Shown here piece after piece: positions 33,570 to 42,316 of a stretch of DNA of 64,000 bases (positions within the stretch are counted from its first letter, which is position 1; each line of letters starts with the position of its first letter). The stretch spans positions 95,425 to 159,424 of the forward strand of contig JALCLH010000011.1 in NCBI GenBank assembly GCA_022647765.1. Reading direction: 5' to 3'. The stretch comes from Acidipropionibacterium sp. (GTDB taxonomy: Bacteria > Actinomycetota > Actinomycetes > Propionibacteriales > Propionibacteriaceae). A model generated the notes under the pieces. It made no database searches, was not told the DNA's origin, and saw nothing but the letters and a program-made list of their open reading frames with translations. The translations under genes and the position numbers were made by a program.

Positions 33570-34667
33570 TCAAGCCGCTGCCACCACCTGTGCCGGCTCA
33601 TCAGCGCAGACCGGGTGTGCACGGTTCAACAACCTCCAGATACTGCGGGCCACATACCGCTTCAAGCACCTCCAGATCTCAGTACGAGTCCGACCCTGCC
33701 TGGTGCGCCGCTCCACATACTCCCGGGTCGCCTGATCCCCCCGGGCCCGAGTCATCACGATCCGATACAGGGCGGCGTTCAGTCTGCGATCCCCGCCCCG
33801 GTTCAACCGGTAGCGCACCGTCTTGCCCGAGGACGCCGCCACCGGAGAGACCCCGGCCAGCGCGGCGAACCCCGCCTCACTGCGGATCCGTCCCGGACGC
33901 GACCACGCCGAGATGATCACCGCGGCACTGACCGGGCCCACCCCGAACAGGTCCAACAGTTCGGGGGCCACCGCACCCACCAGGCCGTCGATGGCGGCCA
34001 GGTTGGTCTTCAACTGCGCGTCAAGGTCGGTGACCCGCCTGGCCAGGCGCACGGCCTCGGCGCGCGCGGTCGCCTCCCCGATCCGGTCACCGGCACGCTC
34101 GCGCCAGCGGGCCACCTCCGCGATCTGGGTGCCGGTCAACGTGTGGCGGGCATCGGCGCCCAGGTCGAAGCGGCGCAGCAGGCCGGTCAGGGTGCAGATC
34201 GCGGCACTGCGCTCGTGGTTCATCTGCTCGCGGGCGCAGGTGAGGACCTCCAGGCCCTGGCCGGTCTGGCCCGAGCGCCAGTCCCGCAACCGGGACATCA
34301 GCGCGGCCGCGGCACTGGAGGCTGCGGCGACCGCGTCGATCGGGTCGGTCTTGGGGCCCCCGGCCCGGTGTGGTGTGGGGGCCTCGGTGACCCGGTAGCC
34401 GGCCCCGGTGAGCCGGTCGGCGATGGTGGCCCCGTAGGAGCCGGTGCACTCGGCCGAGATCAGGACCTGGTCTGGTCCGGTGCTGGTGCGCCGCCCGATC
34501 CAGTCGAGGGCCCGGGCCAGTCCGGCCGGGTGTGTGGGGAAGGTCTGCTGGTCGGTGATGCGGCCGGTGGTGGTGTCCAGGATCGCGTAGGAGTGGGTGG
34601 CGGCGTGGGTGTCGATGCCCACGATCCACCGGTAGCGGTCTGCGGTGAGGGGTTGCATACTGGGCAT
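33570..34667 (-). CDS. IS110-family DEDD transposase, copy 2
   Basis: A 365-residue recombinase matching copy 1 along its whole length, with AAAALMSRL in place of AAATRMSRL near residue 138. RuvC-like acidic residues (GIDTHAATH, SAECTGSYG, KTDPIDA) and the C-terminal serine region (VAASSGKTV) are intact. A run of synonymous changes lies near the C-terminus (about 33764-33790), suggesting that the two copies are separate arrivals or partly converted, not a very recent duplication. Confidence 0.95.
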   Translation of the reverse strand: MPSMQPLTADRYRWIVGIDTHAATHSYAILDTTTGRITDQQTFPTHPAGLARALDWIGRRTSTGPDQVLISAECTGSYGATIADRLTGAGYRVTEAPTPHRAGGPKTDPIDAVAAASSAAAALMSRLRDWRSGQTGQGLEVLTCAREQMNHERSAAICTLTGLLRRFDLGADARHTLTGTQIAEVARWRERAGDRIGEATARAEAVRLARRVTDLDAQLKTNLAAIDGLVGAVAPELLDLFGVGPVSAAVIISAWSRPGRIRSEAGFAALAGVSPVAASSGKTVRYRLNRGGDRRLNAALYRIVMTRARGDQATREYVERRTRQGRTRTEIWRCLKRYVARSIWRLLNRAHPVCADEPAQVVAAA

Positions 34668-34727
34668 TGGCGATGCTCCTCGATTCGGTGAGAACGGTGT
34701 CGCTGTCGGCGCCGGCTCGTACGGTGT

Positions 34728-34910
34728 GATCGCGGGGCAACTCTGTAATCAGTCACGCTCCCACCAGGGGTGGGGGTGGACGGGCTTCTATCAGGTCACC
34801 GCGGTCGGGCGGGCCGGTGCCGTCATCGGGGGCCTGGATGGACACATCGCCTAATGGGCACCCCTATTGTGTGGGGGCCGGAGTGATATGGGGTCACGTC
34901 CAGGCATCCG
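34728..34910 (-). ncRNA. Putative IS110 bridge RNA, copy 2
   Basis: Guides on the transposase-sense strand: left-target CATATCACTC (34890-34881), right-target TTAGGCGA (34854-34847), left-donor ATAGAAGC (34791-34784) and right-donor TTACAGA (34748-34742). The right-target guide pairs perfectly with TCGCCTAA at its own insertion site, whereas copy 1 has TTACGCGA for TCGCGTAA. The right-donor guide matches the IS tip TCTGTAA perfectly. Transcript ends are approximate. Confidence 0.78.
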
Positions 34911-35058
34911 GTGACGACACCCAGCCTGCCAGTCGGTCCCAGACCGACCACCACCAGACTTACAGAGTGAAATGTTCACCTGGGCCTCACCCGGCCCACA
35001 CCGTGAACCGTCACCTGGGTCTCAACCCGGCCCACACCGTCTCACCGTCACCTGGGCC

Positions 35059-36198
35059 TCACGAATCCTCCGGCGTCTCCTGCTGGGGGATCGGCTGCAC
35101 CTGGCCGGTCACCGCATGGTGCGGCCAGTCGAGGGTCTCCGGGGAACTCAGTGTCACGAAGTTCGGCGAATCGTGGAAGTGCACCTCATCGGCGGCGTTC
35201 ACCGGCACCGGCCGGGGCGGATTGGCCATCCAGGCGCACACCAGCAGCAGAATCCGCACCACCAGGTTGATCCACAGGATCAGGGTCAGCACGGCGGTGG
35301 CCGAGGTGAGCAGGGGCCCGCTCACCGAGCCGACCGCCCTGGTGCCGAGCTGGCGCAGCACCGCCGAGGCGACCGCGAAGACCGCCAGCCCCCACAGCAG
35401 GTCCTTCCGCGGCACCCGGATCTTGGCCACGAACCGGATCAGCAGCAGCAACACGGCGGCGTCGACCGCCAGGCCGACCGCCTGGGAGCCCACGACCAGG
35501 GCCACCCGACCGAGACCGGGACTGATGCCCAGCACGCGGTTCAGCCAGGACCCGAAGACGTTGATCACGATCCCCAGACCGGCGGTGACCACGAGCCCGA
35601 CGCCCAGCCCCACCACTCCCGCCGCGTAGCGCGCGTACTTCAGGACGGCATTGCCGGGCAGCGCCACCAACCCGAACATCGACTGGATGGACGAGGTGAG
35701 TGATCCGATCAGCGAGATGGCCGACCACGCCGCGATGAGCAGCGCCACGATCCCGGTCACCGAGGAGCTGTTCGACTGCACCAGAGAGTCCGGATTCACC
35801 AGGCCGCTCGGGTTCGAGCTGGTCTTCAGCACCCCGGGCAGCGCGGTGTTGAGGGCGTCCATGAAGGAGGCCCTCAGCCGGGCGTCGCCGCCGAGAACCG
35901 CCATGAACACCGTGATCGCCACGGTGAGCACGGCGGTCAGCGACAGCATCGTGGTGAGCGCCATCCCCGACGACAGCAGGCCGCCGTTGACATTGCCGTA
36001 GCGGGACAGGGCGCGCGCAAGACGGGTCTGCTGCCACCACGAGGCCAGAGCCTGCATCCGACCCGTGACGCCGGTGGTGTGCAGGGCCTCAGTCAGCGGC
36101 GGTGCCTCCGGCGGGGCGGGGTTGAGGTCGGCCTGCGAAGCGGCGGGGTCGTCCTTGTCGTTCGGGTCATCCTGTTCGTCTCGGTGTTCTTCGGCCAT
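35059..36198 (-). CDS. YihY/BrkB-family membrane protein
   Basis: A 379-residue protein. An acidic, Pro/Ala-rich N-terminal tail (about 45 residues) is followed by six or seven membrane helices with the family segments GGLLSSGMALTTMLSLTAVL, SLIGSLTSSIQSMFGLVALP and LTLILWINLVVRILLLVCAW. A soluble C-terminal tail ends PQQETPEDS. The family is annotated as BrkB or UPF0761; the role is unproven and an earlier RNase BN assignment was withdrawn. Its last codons are duplicated at 31570-31617. Confidence 0.85.
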   Translation of the reverse strand: MAEEHRDEQDDPNDKDDPAASQADLNPAPPEAPPLTEALHTTGVTGRMQALASWWQQTRLARALSRYGNVNGGLLSSGMALTTMLSLTAVLTVAITVFMAVLGGDARLRASFMDALNTALPGVLKTSSNPSGLVNPDSLVQSNSSSVTGIVALLIAAWSAISLIGSLTSSIQSMFGLVALPGNAVLKYARYAAGVVGLGVGLVVTAGLGIVINVFGSWLNRVLGISPGLGRVALVVGSQAVGLAVDAAVLLLLIRFVAKIRVPRKDLLWGLAVFAVASAVLRQLGTRAVGSVSGPLLTSATAVLTLILWINLVVRILLLVCAWMANPPRPVPVNAADEVHFHDSPNFVTLSSPETLDWPHHAVTGQVQPIPQQETPEDS

Positions 36199-36299
36199 GC
36201 TCCAATCTATCGAGCCGGAGTCCGGCCAAGCCTCTTCTCGTGCGGAAAGCGCATACCCGGCCTCGGCCCGCCAAGCCCCGATGGGGCAGAATGCGCGCC

Positions 36300-37439
36300 A
36301 TGACTCAGGTGACGCTCCGGGACGTCGCGCGGGCGGCCGGCGTCTCGATGGCCACCGCCTCGCGGGTCCTCAACGGCTCCGCCAGGACGCCGGGGGCCGA
36401 GATCGGACAACGGGTCCGGGCCGCGGCCCAGCAGCTCGGCTATGTGCCGAATGCCAGCGCCCAGGCGCTGGCCCGCTCCTCCTCGGGGTTGCTCGGGCTG
36501 CTGGTCCAGGACCTGGAGAATCCCTACTTCGCCGCGATCGCCTCCGGCTTCCAGCGCGCCGCCGCGGCCGACGGCCGCCTGGTGCTGATGGCCCAGACCG
36601 GCGGCGAGAGGGTCACCACCATCGCCGCGCTGCGCAGTCTCAAGGCTCAGCGGGCCGACGGCGTCCTGATGATCGGCTCCCTCAACCTCGGGCTCGCCCA
36701 GCGCGCGGAACTCCACGACCTGCTCGCCGAACTCCAGGACGGCGGCGCCCGGATCGTCTCCATCGCACAGGATTTCGGGGTCGGGAGGGTGCTCGCCCCC
36801 GACGACCGGGCCGGCGGGGCGGCTCTGGCGCAGGCCGCGGTGGCGTCCGGCTACCGGCGTCTGGCCGTCCTCGAGGACACCTCGCGGTCGCCGTCGGCGG
36901 TGGCGCGCGCCGAGGGGTTCACGGCCGGTGCGGCAGGCGCGGGGGTCGGCATCGAGCACCGGGTGCGCGGGTCGGTCGCGGTGACCAGCGGGCGCGACCT
37001 CGGCACCGCGGTGCTCGACCTTGTCAGGGGCGGGACGCCGGCCGACCGAGCCGCTGCCGGCCGGCTCTGCTTCTTCGCGATCACCGACGCCATCGCTCTG
37101 GCCGTCCTCGGCCGCGCTCTGCAGTCCGGCGTCCGGGTGCCCGAGGAGCTCGGCATCCTGGGCTTCGACGGCATCGCGGCCGGGCGCGAGAGCTGCCCCT
37201 CGCTGACCACCGTCGACCTGCCGTTGCGCGAGATGGGACGCCATGCCTACCGGATGCTGCGGACGCCGGTCGGCACAGAGCTGTTAGAGGGGCCTGTGCT
37301 GTCAGAGGGGCTGGGGCCGCTCGGGGGGACGGAACCGCTAGGGAGCACGGAGCCGCCGGGCTGGCGGGTCGAAGGGAGCACCGTGCTGGCTCCCGGGCGG
37401 TTCCGCAGGGGCGGGACCACGCTGCGACCATCCCGGTAG
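36300..37439 (+). CDS. LacI-family transcriptional regulator
   Basis: A 379-residue repressor. The N-terminal HTH and hinge, VTLRDVARAAGVSMATASRV, LNGSARTPG and NASAQALARSSSG, span residues 3-60. The periplasmic-binding-like domain includes LLVQDLENPYFAAIASGFQR and ends SLTTVDLPLREMGRHAYRML. The C-terminus is extended by a Leu/Gly/Glu/Pro-rich repeat (GPLGGTEPLGSTEPPG), which is unusual. ATG 36300 is chosen because the HTH begins at residue 4. No sugar operon is adjacent, so the effector is unknown. Confidence 0.88.
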   Translation: MTQVTLRDVARAAGVSMATASRVLNGSARTPGAEIGQRVRAAAQQLGYVPNASAQALARSSSGLLGLLVQDLENPYFAAIASGFQRAAAADGRLVLMAQTGGERVTTIAALRSLKAQRADGVLMIGSLNLGLAQRAELHDLLAELQDGGARIVSIAQDFGVGRVLAPDDRAGGAALAQAAVASGYRRLAVLEDTSRSPSAVARAEGFTAGAAGAGVGIEHRVRGSVAVTSGRDLGTAVLDLVRGGTPADRAAAGRLCFFAITDAIALAVLGRALQSGVRVPEELGILGFDGIAAGRESCPSLTTVDLPLREMGRHAYRMLRTPVGTELLEGPVLSEGLGPLGGTEPLGSTEPPGWRVEGSTVLAPGRFRRGGTTLRPSR

Positions 37440-37490
37440 GGCCACCTCGCTGGGCAGGGGGAGCCCGGGCGGCTTCTCAACTCCTCGGGA

Positions 37491-38305
37491 TCAGCCCCTC
37501 GGGATCAGCCCCAGCTCCTCGAAGCACTGCGCGATGCCGCCCTCTGTCGGCCCCGGGATCGTCATCTGAGCCTGGGCCAGCACCTCGGCGGGCGCTCCCA
37601 GGACGGCGACCCCGGTCCCGGCGTAGCCGATCATCTCCAGATCATTCATGCCGTCTCCGATCGCGATGGTATCGGCCCGGTCGACCCCGAGATGGCTCTC
37701 GACGGTGGCGATGCCCAGCGACTTGTCGACGCCGATCAGGTGCAGCTCGCCGCTGGCCCCGGCCTGCCCGGTGATCGAGTTGGGCAGCGCGCCGACCTGC
37801 GGCCCGAGCTGCTCGGCGATCGGTCCACCGGAACGGGCGATCCCACGATCGAGACCTTGCTGAAGGAGCAGTCGCGCAGATCCTCGCGCACCTCGACGGT
37901 CGGCTCAGGCTCGCCCGGATCGAGCAGGTGGCTGAAGAACCCTCCCAGCCGCTGCGCGGAGGCGGGGGAGGTGAAGACGCGATCGGGCGCCTCCAGGAAG
38001 AAGGTCGCGTCATGATCGGTCAGGAGGGACGCCGTTGCGGCCGCGACCTCGGCTGGGAACCGCCGGTCGTCCAGCAGTTGCCCGCCGACCTCGACATATC
38101 CGCCGGCGGCGCAGACCAGTCCGTCGAAGACCTCGTCGCGGAATCGCCGGGAGACGAAGACCCGGGGGCGACCGGTGCACAGCAGCACCCGGTGACCGGC
38201 GTCCCGGGCCAGCCGCACCGCCCGCAGGTGAGACGCCGGCACCCGGCCGTGATCGGCGAAGGTGCCGTCGAAGTCGATGAAGATGCTCTTGCTCGTCTGC
38301 CCCAT
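37491..38305 (-). pseudogene. HAD-superfamily (Cof-type) phosphatase with one frameshift
   Basis: It starts MGQTSKSIFIDFDGTFADHG, where FIDFDGT is HAD motif I. LLCTGRPRVFV is motif II. A frame change near 37824 (GGACCGATCGCC, one base missing or two extra) interrupts it. The other frame continues IAEQLGPQVGALPNSITGQA and motif III/IV, KSLGIATVESHLGVDRADTI then AIGDGMNDLEMIGYAGTGVA, to a stop at 37491. With one base restored it is a normal protein of about 271 residues. It would dephosphorylate sugar phosphates or similar small molecules. Confidence 0.75.
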
Positions 38306-38351
38306 TGCGCCATCAGCTCCCTCAAGAATTCCTGACCGGAGAGGGTTTCAG

Positions 38352-38425
38352 TGGAGCGGGCGACGGGAATCGAACCCGCGTGTCCAGCTTGGGAAGCTGG
38401 CGCTCTACCATTGAGCTACGCCCGC
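38352..38425 (-). tRNA. tRNA-Gly (anticodon CCC)
   Basis: A 74-nt gene including an encoded CCA end. Acceptor GCGGGCG/CGCCCGC, D-arm GTAGCTCAATGGTAGAGC, anticodon stem CCAGC/GCTGG with loop TTCCCAA, T-arm GCGGGTTCGATTCCCGT. All stems pair. Confidence 0.95.
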
Positions 38426-38567
38426 ACATCGGCGACTGCCCGACCGACTCTAGCCTATCGGCGCCGGGCCGTCATGTCGGGTCGCGGTCGCCCGGTACAG
38501 GTCTGTGTCCGGATTGCGGGCCGGGGCCGTCGGCAACGACGCCGGGCCGCCCATCAGGAGGACTCGA

Positions 38568-39977
38568 ATGGACCAGCCGCCCGACCGGCCAGGAACAGAC
38601 CGGCTCACCGCGCTGCAGACCTCGTCGCGGATCATCTCCGGCGATCTCAGCGTCGCCGAGGTGGTCGACCAGGCCCTTGAGCGCGCGCACGCCGATGCCT
38701 GCAACGCCTGGACCTTCATCGACGACGAGGGGGCGAGACGCCGCGCCCGAGCCCTGGACGCACGGCTCACCGATCCCGACTTCCACCCCGGCCCGCTGTT
38801 CGGCGTCCCCTGCCCGATCAAGGACCTCAACGAGTGCGCGGGCCTGCCGATGGAGTCCGGTTCGGCGGCGCTGGCCGGCCATGTCTCGGAGCGCGACGAC
38901 GGCGTCGTCACCCGGCTCAAGGAGGCCGGCACCGTCCCGATCGGCAAGACCACCACCCCCGAGTTCGGGCTGCCCTGCTACACCGAACCGGCCGGACGCC
39001 CGGCCACCGTCACCCCCTTCGACCACACCCGGATGTCCGGCGGATCCTCCGGCGGGGCGGCCGCAGTGGTCGGCGCCGGCGAGGTGCCGATCGCCCAGGG
39101 CTCCGACGGCGGTGGCTCGATCCGGATCCCGGCCAGCTGCTGCGGGGTGGTCGGTCTCAAGCCCAGCCGGGGCCGCGTCTCCTGGGGTCCCGACGGCGTC
39201 GACGGACCCGGCCTGGCCACTGCGGGAGTGCTCACCCGCACCGTCCGCGACACCGCGGCCGCCCTGGACGTGCTGTCGGTCGGTTGGCCCGGCGACCCCT
39301 TCCCCGCACCGCGACCGGCAGGGTCCTTCCTGGCTGCCTGCGAGCATGCTCCGGCCCGGCTGCGGATCGGCGTGCTGGCCGAACCGGTGATCAGCGACGC
39401 CGCCGAGATCCACCCCGCCGTCGCGGCGGCGCTGAGCCGGACTGTCGCCACCCTGGAGGGACTGGGTCATCACATCGAAGTGGCCCCGAGGCCCTTCGGC
39501 GCGCAGGAGTGGGCCGCCTTCCGATGCATCTGGGCGGTGGGCGCCGCCTCCATCCCGGTCCCCGCCGGGGCCGAGGAGCGGCTGCTGCCCTACACCCGCT
39601 GGCTGCGCGAGCTCGGCCTGAGCTATTCGGGGGTCCGGCTCGCCGAGGCCCTGGCCGGCGTCCAGCGCCTCACCCGCACCGTGTGCCGGCTCTGGGACCG
39701 GTTCGACGTCGTCGTCAGCCCGACCCTGGCCCAGCCCCCGCTGCCGGTCGGAGCGCTGCGCGACGACGCCGACCCGGCCGCCGACTTCGACGCCCAGTGC
39801 GACTTCACCCCGTGGACCAGCGTCTGGAATCTCACCGGGCGGCCCGTTATCAGCCTGCCCCTGCACACCGCCGCCATCGACGGCGTCGAGCTGCCGATCG
39901 GGATCATGCTGGGCGCCCGGATGGGGGAGGAGGCGCTCCTGCTGGCTCTCGGCTGTCAGTTGGAGGACGCCGGATAA
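38568..39977 (+). CDS. Amidase (amidase-signature family)
   Basis: A 469-residue enzyme that hydrolyses carboxamides. The amidase-signature triad is visible: Lys in GVPCPIKDLNE (about residue 86), the cis-Ser and nucleophile Ser in RMSGGSSGGAAAVVGAGEVP and GSDGGGSIRIPASCCGVVGL. ATG 38568 follows a strong AGGAGG. The family includes indole-acetamide, glutamyl-tRNA and broad amidases; this one has no GatB/GatC neighbours and is a stand-alone amidase. The ABC ATPase follows after 34 bp and may be co-transcribed. Confidence 0.88.
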   Translation: MDQPPDRPGTDRLTALQTSSRIISGDLSVAEVVDQALERAHADACNAWTFIDDEGARRRARALDARLTDPDFHPGPLFGVPCPIKDLNECAGLPMESGSAALAGHVSERDDGVVTRLKEAGTVPIGKTTTPEFGLPCYTEPAGRPATVTPFDHTRMSGGSSGGAAAVVGAGEVPIAQGSDGGGSIRIPASCCGVVGLKPSRGRVSWGPDGVDGPGLATAGVLTRTVRDTAAALDVLSVGWPGDPFPAPRPAGSFLAACEHAPARLRIGVLAEPVISDAAEIHPAVAAALSRTVATLEGLGHHIEVAPRPFGAQEWAAFRCIWAVGAASIPVPAGAEERLLPYTRWLRELGLSYSGVRLAEALAGVQRLTRTVCRLWDRFDVVVSPTLAQPPLPVGALRDDADPAADFDAQCDFTPWTSVWNLTGRPVISLPLHTAAIDGVELPIGIMLGARMGEEALLLALGCQLEDAG

Positions 39978-40011
39978 GGTGATTTCCGTCCGCCGATCCC
40001 AGGAGTCCCCG

Positions 40012-40794
40012 ATGGCCGTTGAGCCGCCCGCCCAGTCCACCCTCGCCGCTGTCGGCGTCCATGCCGGCTATGAGGACGGGCCGGTGCTCAACGGAGTCGA
40101 CCTGGAGATCGTTTCGGGACGGCCGCCGACCGGGCTGATCGGACCGTCGGGGGTCGGCAAGACGACCCTCATCGACGTCCTGCACGGCAGCCTGCGACCC
40201 AGCGCGGGCACCGCGACCTTCAACGGCCAGCCGGTCGCCAGGCTGCGGTTCAGCGCGGCGAAGGTGTTCACCGCCGGGGCGCGGTTCATGTCCCAGGACT
40301 CCATGACCATCCTCGACCCCACCGAGACTGTTGCGGGGCGGCTCGCGGTGGCCGCCAAGGAGGCGCGGAAGGGCGGCCGCCCGCACGACGTCGGACCCGA
40401 GGAGATGCTGGCGGTGGTCGGGCTGGCCGGCAGTTACCTCTCCCGGGCGATGCGGACCCTGTCGGGAGGCGAGCAGCAGCGGGTGGCGCTGGCCACCGCG
40501 CTGGCGACGCGCCCGGCGATCCTGGTCCTGGATGAGCCGCTGTCGGCCGTCGATCCCGCCGGACGCGCCAGGATCGCCGGGGATCTCGGCCGGCTCATCG
40601 ACGATCTGGGGATCGGGGTGCTGCTGGCCTCCCAGGATCTCCGCCTGATCGGCGCGCTGTGCCCGCGGGTGGCCTTCATGGCCGAGGGCCGGATCGTCGC
40701 GACGGGATCGCTGGGCGAGGTGCTGGCCTCCGACCATCCCGATGTCCGGGACATGGCCGAGAACGCCCGGGCCGCCAACGAGCTGCCTCGGTAG
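40012..40794 (+). CDS. ABC transporter ATP-binding protein
   Basis: A 260-residue ATPase: Walker A GPSGVGKTTL (about 44-53), Q-loop region MSQDSMTILDP, signature LSGGEQQRVALA, Walker B ILVLDEPLSAVDP. It resembles oligopeptide/nickel-type ATPases. ATG 40012 with AGGAG upstream is chosen over GTG 39979. No permease or binding protein is nearby, so it is an orphan subunit or serves a system encoded elsewhere. Confidence 0.85.
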   Translation: MAVEPPAQSTLAAVGVHAGYEDGPVLNGVDLEIVSGRPPTGLIGPSGVGKTTLIDVLHGSLRPSAGTATFNGQPVARLRFSAAKVFTAGARFMSQDSMTILDPTETVAGRLAVAAKEARKGGRPHDVGPEEMLAVVGLAGSYLSRAMRTLSGGEQQRVALATALATRPAILVLDEPLSAVDPAGRARIAGDLGRLIDDLGIGVLLASQDLRLIGALCPRVAFMAEGRIVATGSLGEVLASDHPDVRDMAENARAANELPR

Positions 40795-40796
40795 GT

Positions 40797-40873
40797 GGTC
40801 CCGATCACTCCCGACACGCCGTGATTCTGCATCGTCGATGCCGGAATGGGGCCCGGCGGGAGTGATCGGGACC
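40797..40873. repeat. Palindromic repeat family 2, copy c
   Basis: GGTCCCGATCACTCCCGACA at 40797 and the inverse GCGGGAGTGATCGGGACC ending at 40873; arms match copy a almost completely, while the loops differ. It lies between the ABC ATPase (stop 40794) and the convergent membrane gene (stop 40882). With 2 and 8 bp on either side, it fills the whole gap. Confidence 0.88.
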
Positions 40874-40881
40874 AAACGTGC

Positions 40882-41553
40882 TCAGTAGTGCTCGGCGATC
40901 CTGCCGTAGCGCACCGGCCTGGACTCGAATCGCTCGACGGCCGGCCGGGCACGCACCGCCGTCCACAGCTGGAGCCAGCGCCGCAGCGGCGGCGTCCACA
41001 GCAGCACCCCGGCCGCCAGCGAGAAAGGCAGGGCCAGCCAGGAGACGCCGTTCATCGTGAGCGCCAGCGCCGCGGCGGCCAGCCCGCCGATCGCCCCCCA
41101 GCGCACCCATCGGCGCCCCAGCCAGGTGTTGACCGCCAGGATGGCCGGCATCGCCACCATCGCGGCGCCGATCACCATCATCAGGGCGGCCAGCAGCACC
41201 GAGGCCAGAGATCCGGGACGCGGATCGGTCCAGGCCATCAGACGGGTCGCGGTCCCGAAGGTGCGGACATGGATCGACCCCCACCAGGCCAGTGCCAGAC
41301 CCACCGCCGAACTCGCCGCGGCCAGCCCGTAGCAGGCCGTGGCCACCACTGCCAGTACCGGTCTGCGCGGCTGCCCGGTGGCCGGGTCGACCGGCAGATC
41401 GGCCTGGATCGCCTCGAGCGGGGGCAGTGTGCCGATCTCGGTGACCGAACGCGGACGCTCCAGGTGTGGGCCCTCCGCATGCCGCCCCTCCAGATACTGA
41501 CCCTCCGGGTACGGGGAGGCCGGACGGTCGGGGGAGGGGATCTGCTCGCTCAC
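40882..41553 (-). CDS. Membrane protein of unknown function
   Basis: A 223-residue protein read from GTG 41553 (VSEQIPSPDRPASPYPEGQY). The Pro/Glu-rich N-terminal tail of about 65 residues is followed by four hydrophobic segments (VLAVVATACYGLAAASSAVG; SLASVLLAALMMVIGAAMVA; WGAIGGLAAAALALTM; LALPFSLAAGVLL). It has a basic C-terminal tail. No family is recognised. It is the last gene before repeat 2c and lies 28 bp downstream of the ABC-2 permease gene. Confidence 0.6.
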   Translation of the reverse strand: MSEQIPSPDRPASPYPEGQYLEGRHAEGPHLERPRSVTEIGTLPPLEAIQADLPVDPATGQPRRPVLAVVATACYGLAAASSAVGLALAWWGSIHVRTFGTATRLMAWTDPRPGSLASVLLAALMMVIGAAMVAMPAILAVNTWLGRRWVRWGAIGGLAAAALALTMNGVSWLALPFSLAAGVLLWTPPLRRWLQLWTAVRARPAVERFESRPVRYGRIAEHY

Positions 41554-41581
41554 GGCACCAAGCCTACGTGCGTGCCTCTTC

Positions 41582-42316
41582 CTACGGGGTCCTCCGGCGC
41601 AGGGTGGCCGTCCCGGCGACCACCGCCAGGGCGATGAAACCGACCAGCACGGCACAGTCTCGGGCGACATCGGCACCGGAGTCCGAGCTGGTCGCCAGGG
41701 TCTTCGTGGCGTCGACCGCATAGGACAGCGGCAGCACGTCGGACAGCCAGCGGAGCACCTCGGGGAGCTGGTCGCGCGGCATCAGCAGCCCGCACAGCAG
41801 AAACTGAGGCAGGATGAAGGCCGGCATGAACTGCACCGCCTGGAACTCGGTGCGGGCGAACCCCGAGGCCAGCAGCCCCATGCAGGTGCCCAGTACGGCG
41901 GCGAGAACGGCCACCACGATCAGCTGCCAGACCGGCCCCTGCAGATCCAGCCCGCACACCCAGATGGAGAAGCCGACCGCGATCACCGCCTGGATCACCG
42001 ACATCAGGCCGAAGGCCAGCGCATAGCCGGCGACGAAGGCCCCCTTGGTGACCGGCGTGGTCCACAACCTCTCCAGGGTGCCGGAACGGCGCTCCCGCAG
42101 GGTCGAGACGCTGGTGACGATGAACATCACGACCAGCGGGAACAGCCCCAGCAGGGCCGGCCCGATCCGATCGAAGACCTGCGGCTGATGGTCGTGATAC
42201 ATCCAGGCCAGCAGCCCCATCAGCACGCACGGCACGACCAGGATCAGCGCGATGGTGCGCGGGTCGTGGCGCAGCTGGGCGAGCACCCGGCGGGCGGTGA
42301 CGAGGGTCCCGGTCAT
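41582..42316 (-). CDS. ABC-2 type transporter permease
   Basis: A 244-residue protein with six membrane segments. VLAQLRHDPRTIALILVVPC at the start, TLRERRSGTLERLWTTPVTK between helices 2 and 3, and MPAFILPQFLLCGLLMPRDQ near the end are typical of ABC-2 drug or polysaccharide exporters. ATG 42316 overlaps the ATPase stop (ATGA 42313-42316). It forms an exporter with the ATPase upstream. Confidence 0.88.
   Translation of the reverse strand: MTGTLVTARRVLAQLRHDPRTIALILVVPCVLMGLLAWMYHDHQPQVFDRIGPALLGLFPLVVMFIVTSVSTLRERRSGTLERLWTTPVTKGAFVAGYALAFGLMSVIQAVIAVGFSIWVCGLDLQGPVWQLIVVAVLAAVLGTCMGLLASGFARTEFQAVQFMPAFILPQFLLCGLLMPRDQLPEVLRWLSDVLPLSYAVDATKTLATSSDSGADVARDCAVLVGFIALAVVAGTATLRRRTP

Larger units (their letters stand above)
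33556..34966 (-). mobile_element. IS110-family insertion sequence, copy 2
   Basis: A 1411-bp element in the same orientation as copy 1. A GA core flanks both ends (33554-33555 and 34965-34966). It differs from copy 1 mainly in the leader, including a 2-nt length difference between the target guides and the changed right-target guide. The empty site is known from 31502-31523. Confidence 0.92.
33491..34979. repeat. Palindromic repeat family 1, copy c (split by IS110)
   Basis: The left arm is 33491-33512. The right arm is split into 33547-33555 (CTTAGGCGA) and 34967-34979 (GTGAAATGTTCAC). Joined, the right arm is identical to that of the intact copy at 31502-31523. Confidence 0.85.
33451..35109. 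repeat. Right direct repeat bracketing hipBA (contains IS110 copy 2)
   Basis: It starts with the same GCCGGTGCGATGAGTTTCGG as 31406 and ends inside the BrkB-type gene. Without IS110 (33556-34966) it is about 250 bp, roughly 37 bp longer than the left copy because a CACACCGT-containing subrepeat is doubled. Confidence 0.75.

Noticed and set aside
40882..41721. Longer start for the membrane protein ending at 40882
   Set aside because: The extra 56 codons are Arg/Pro-rich and overlap the permease gene. The GTG at 41553 fits better.
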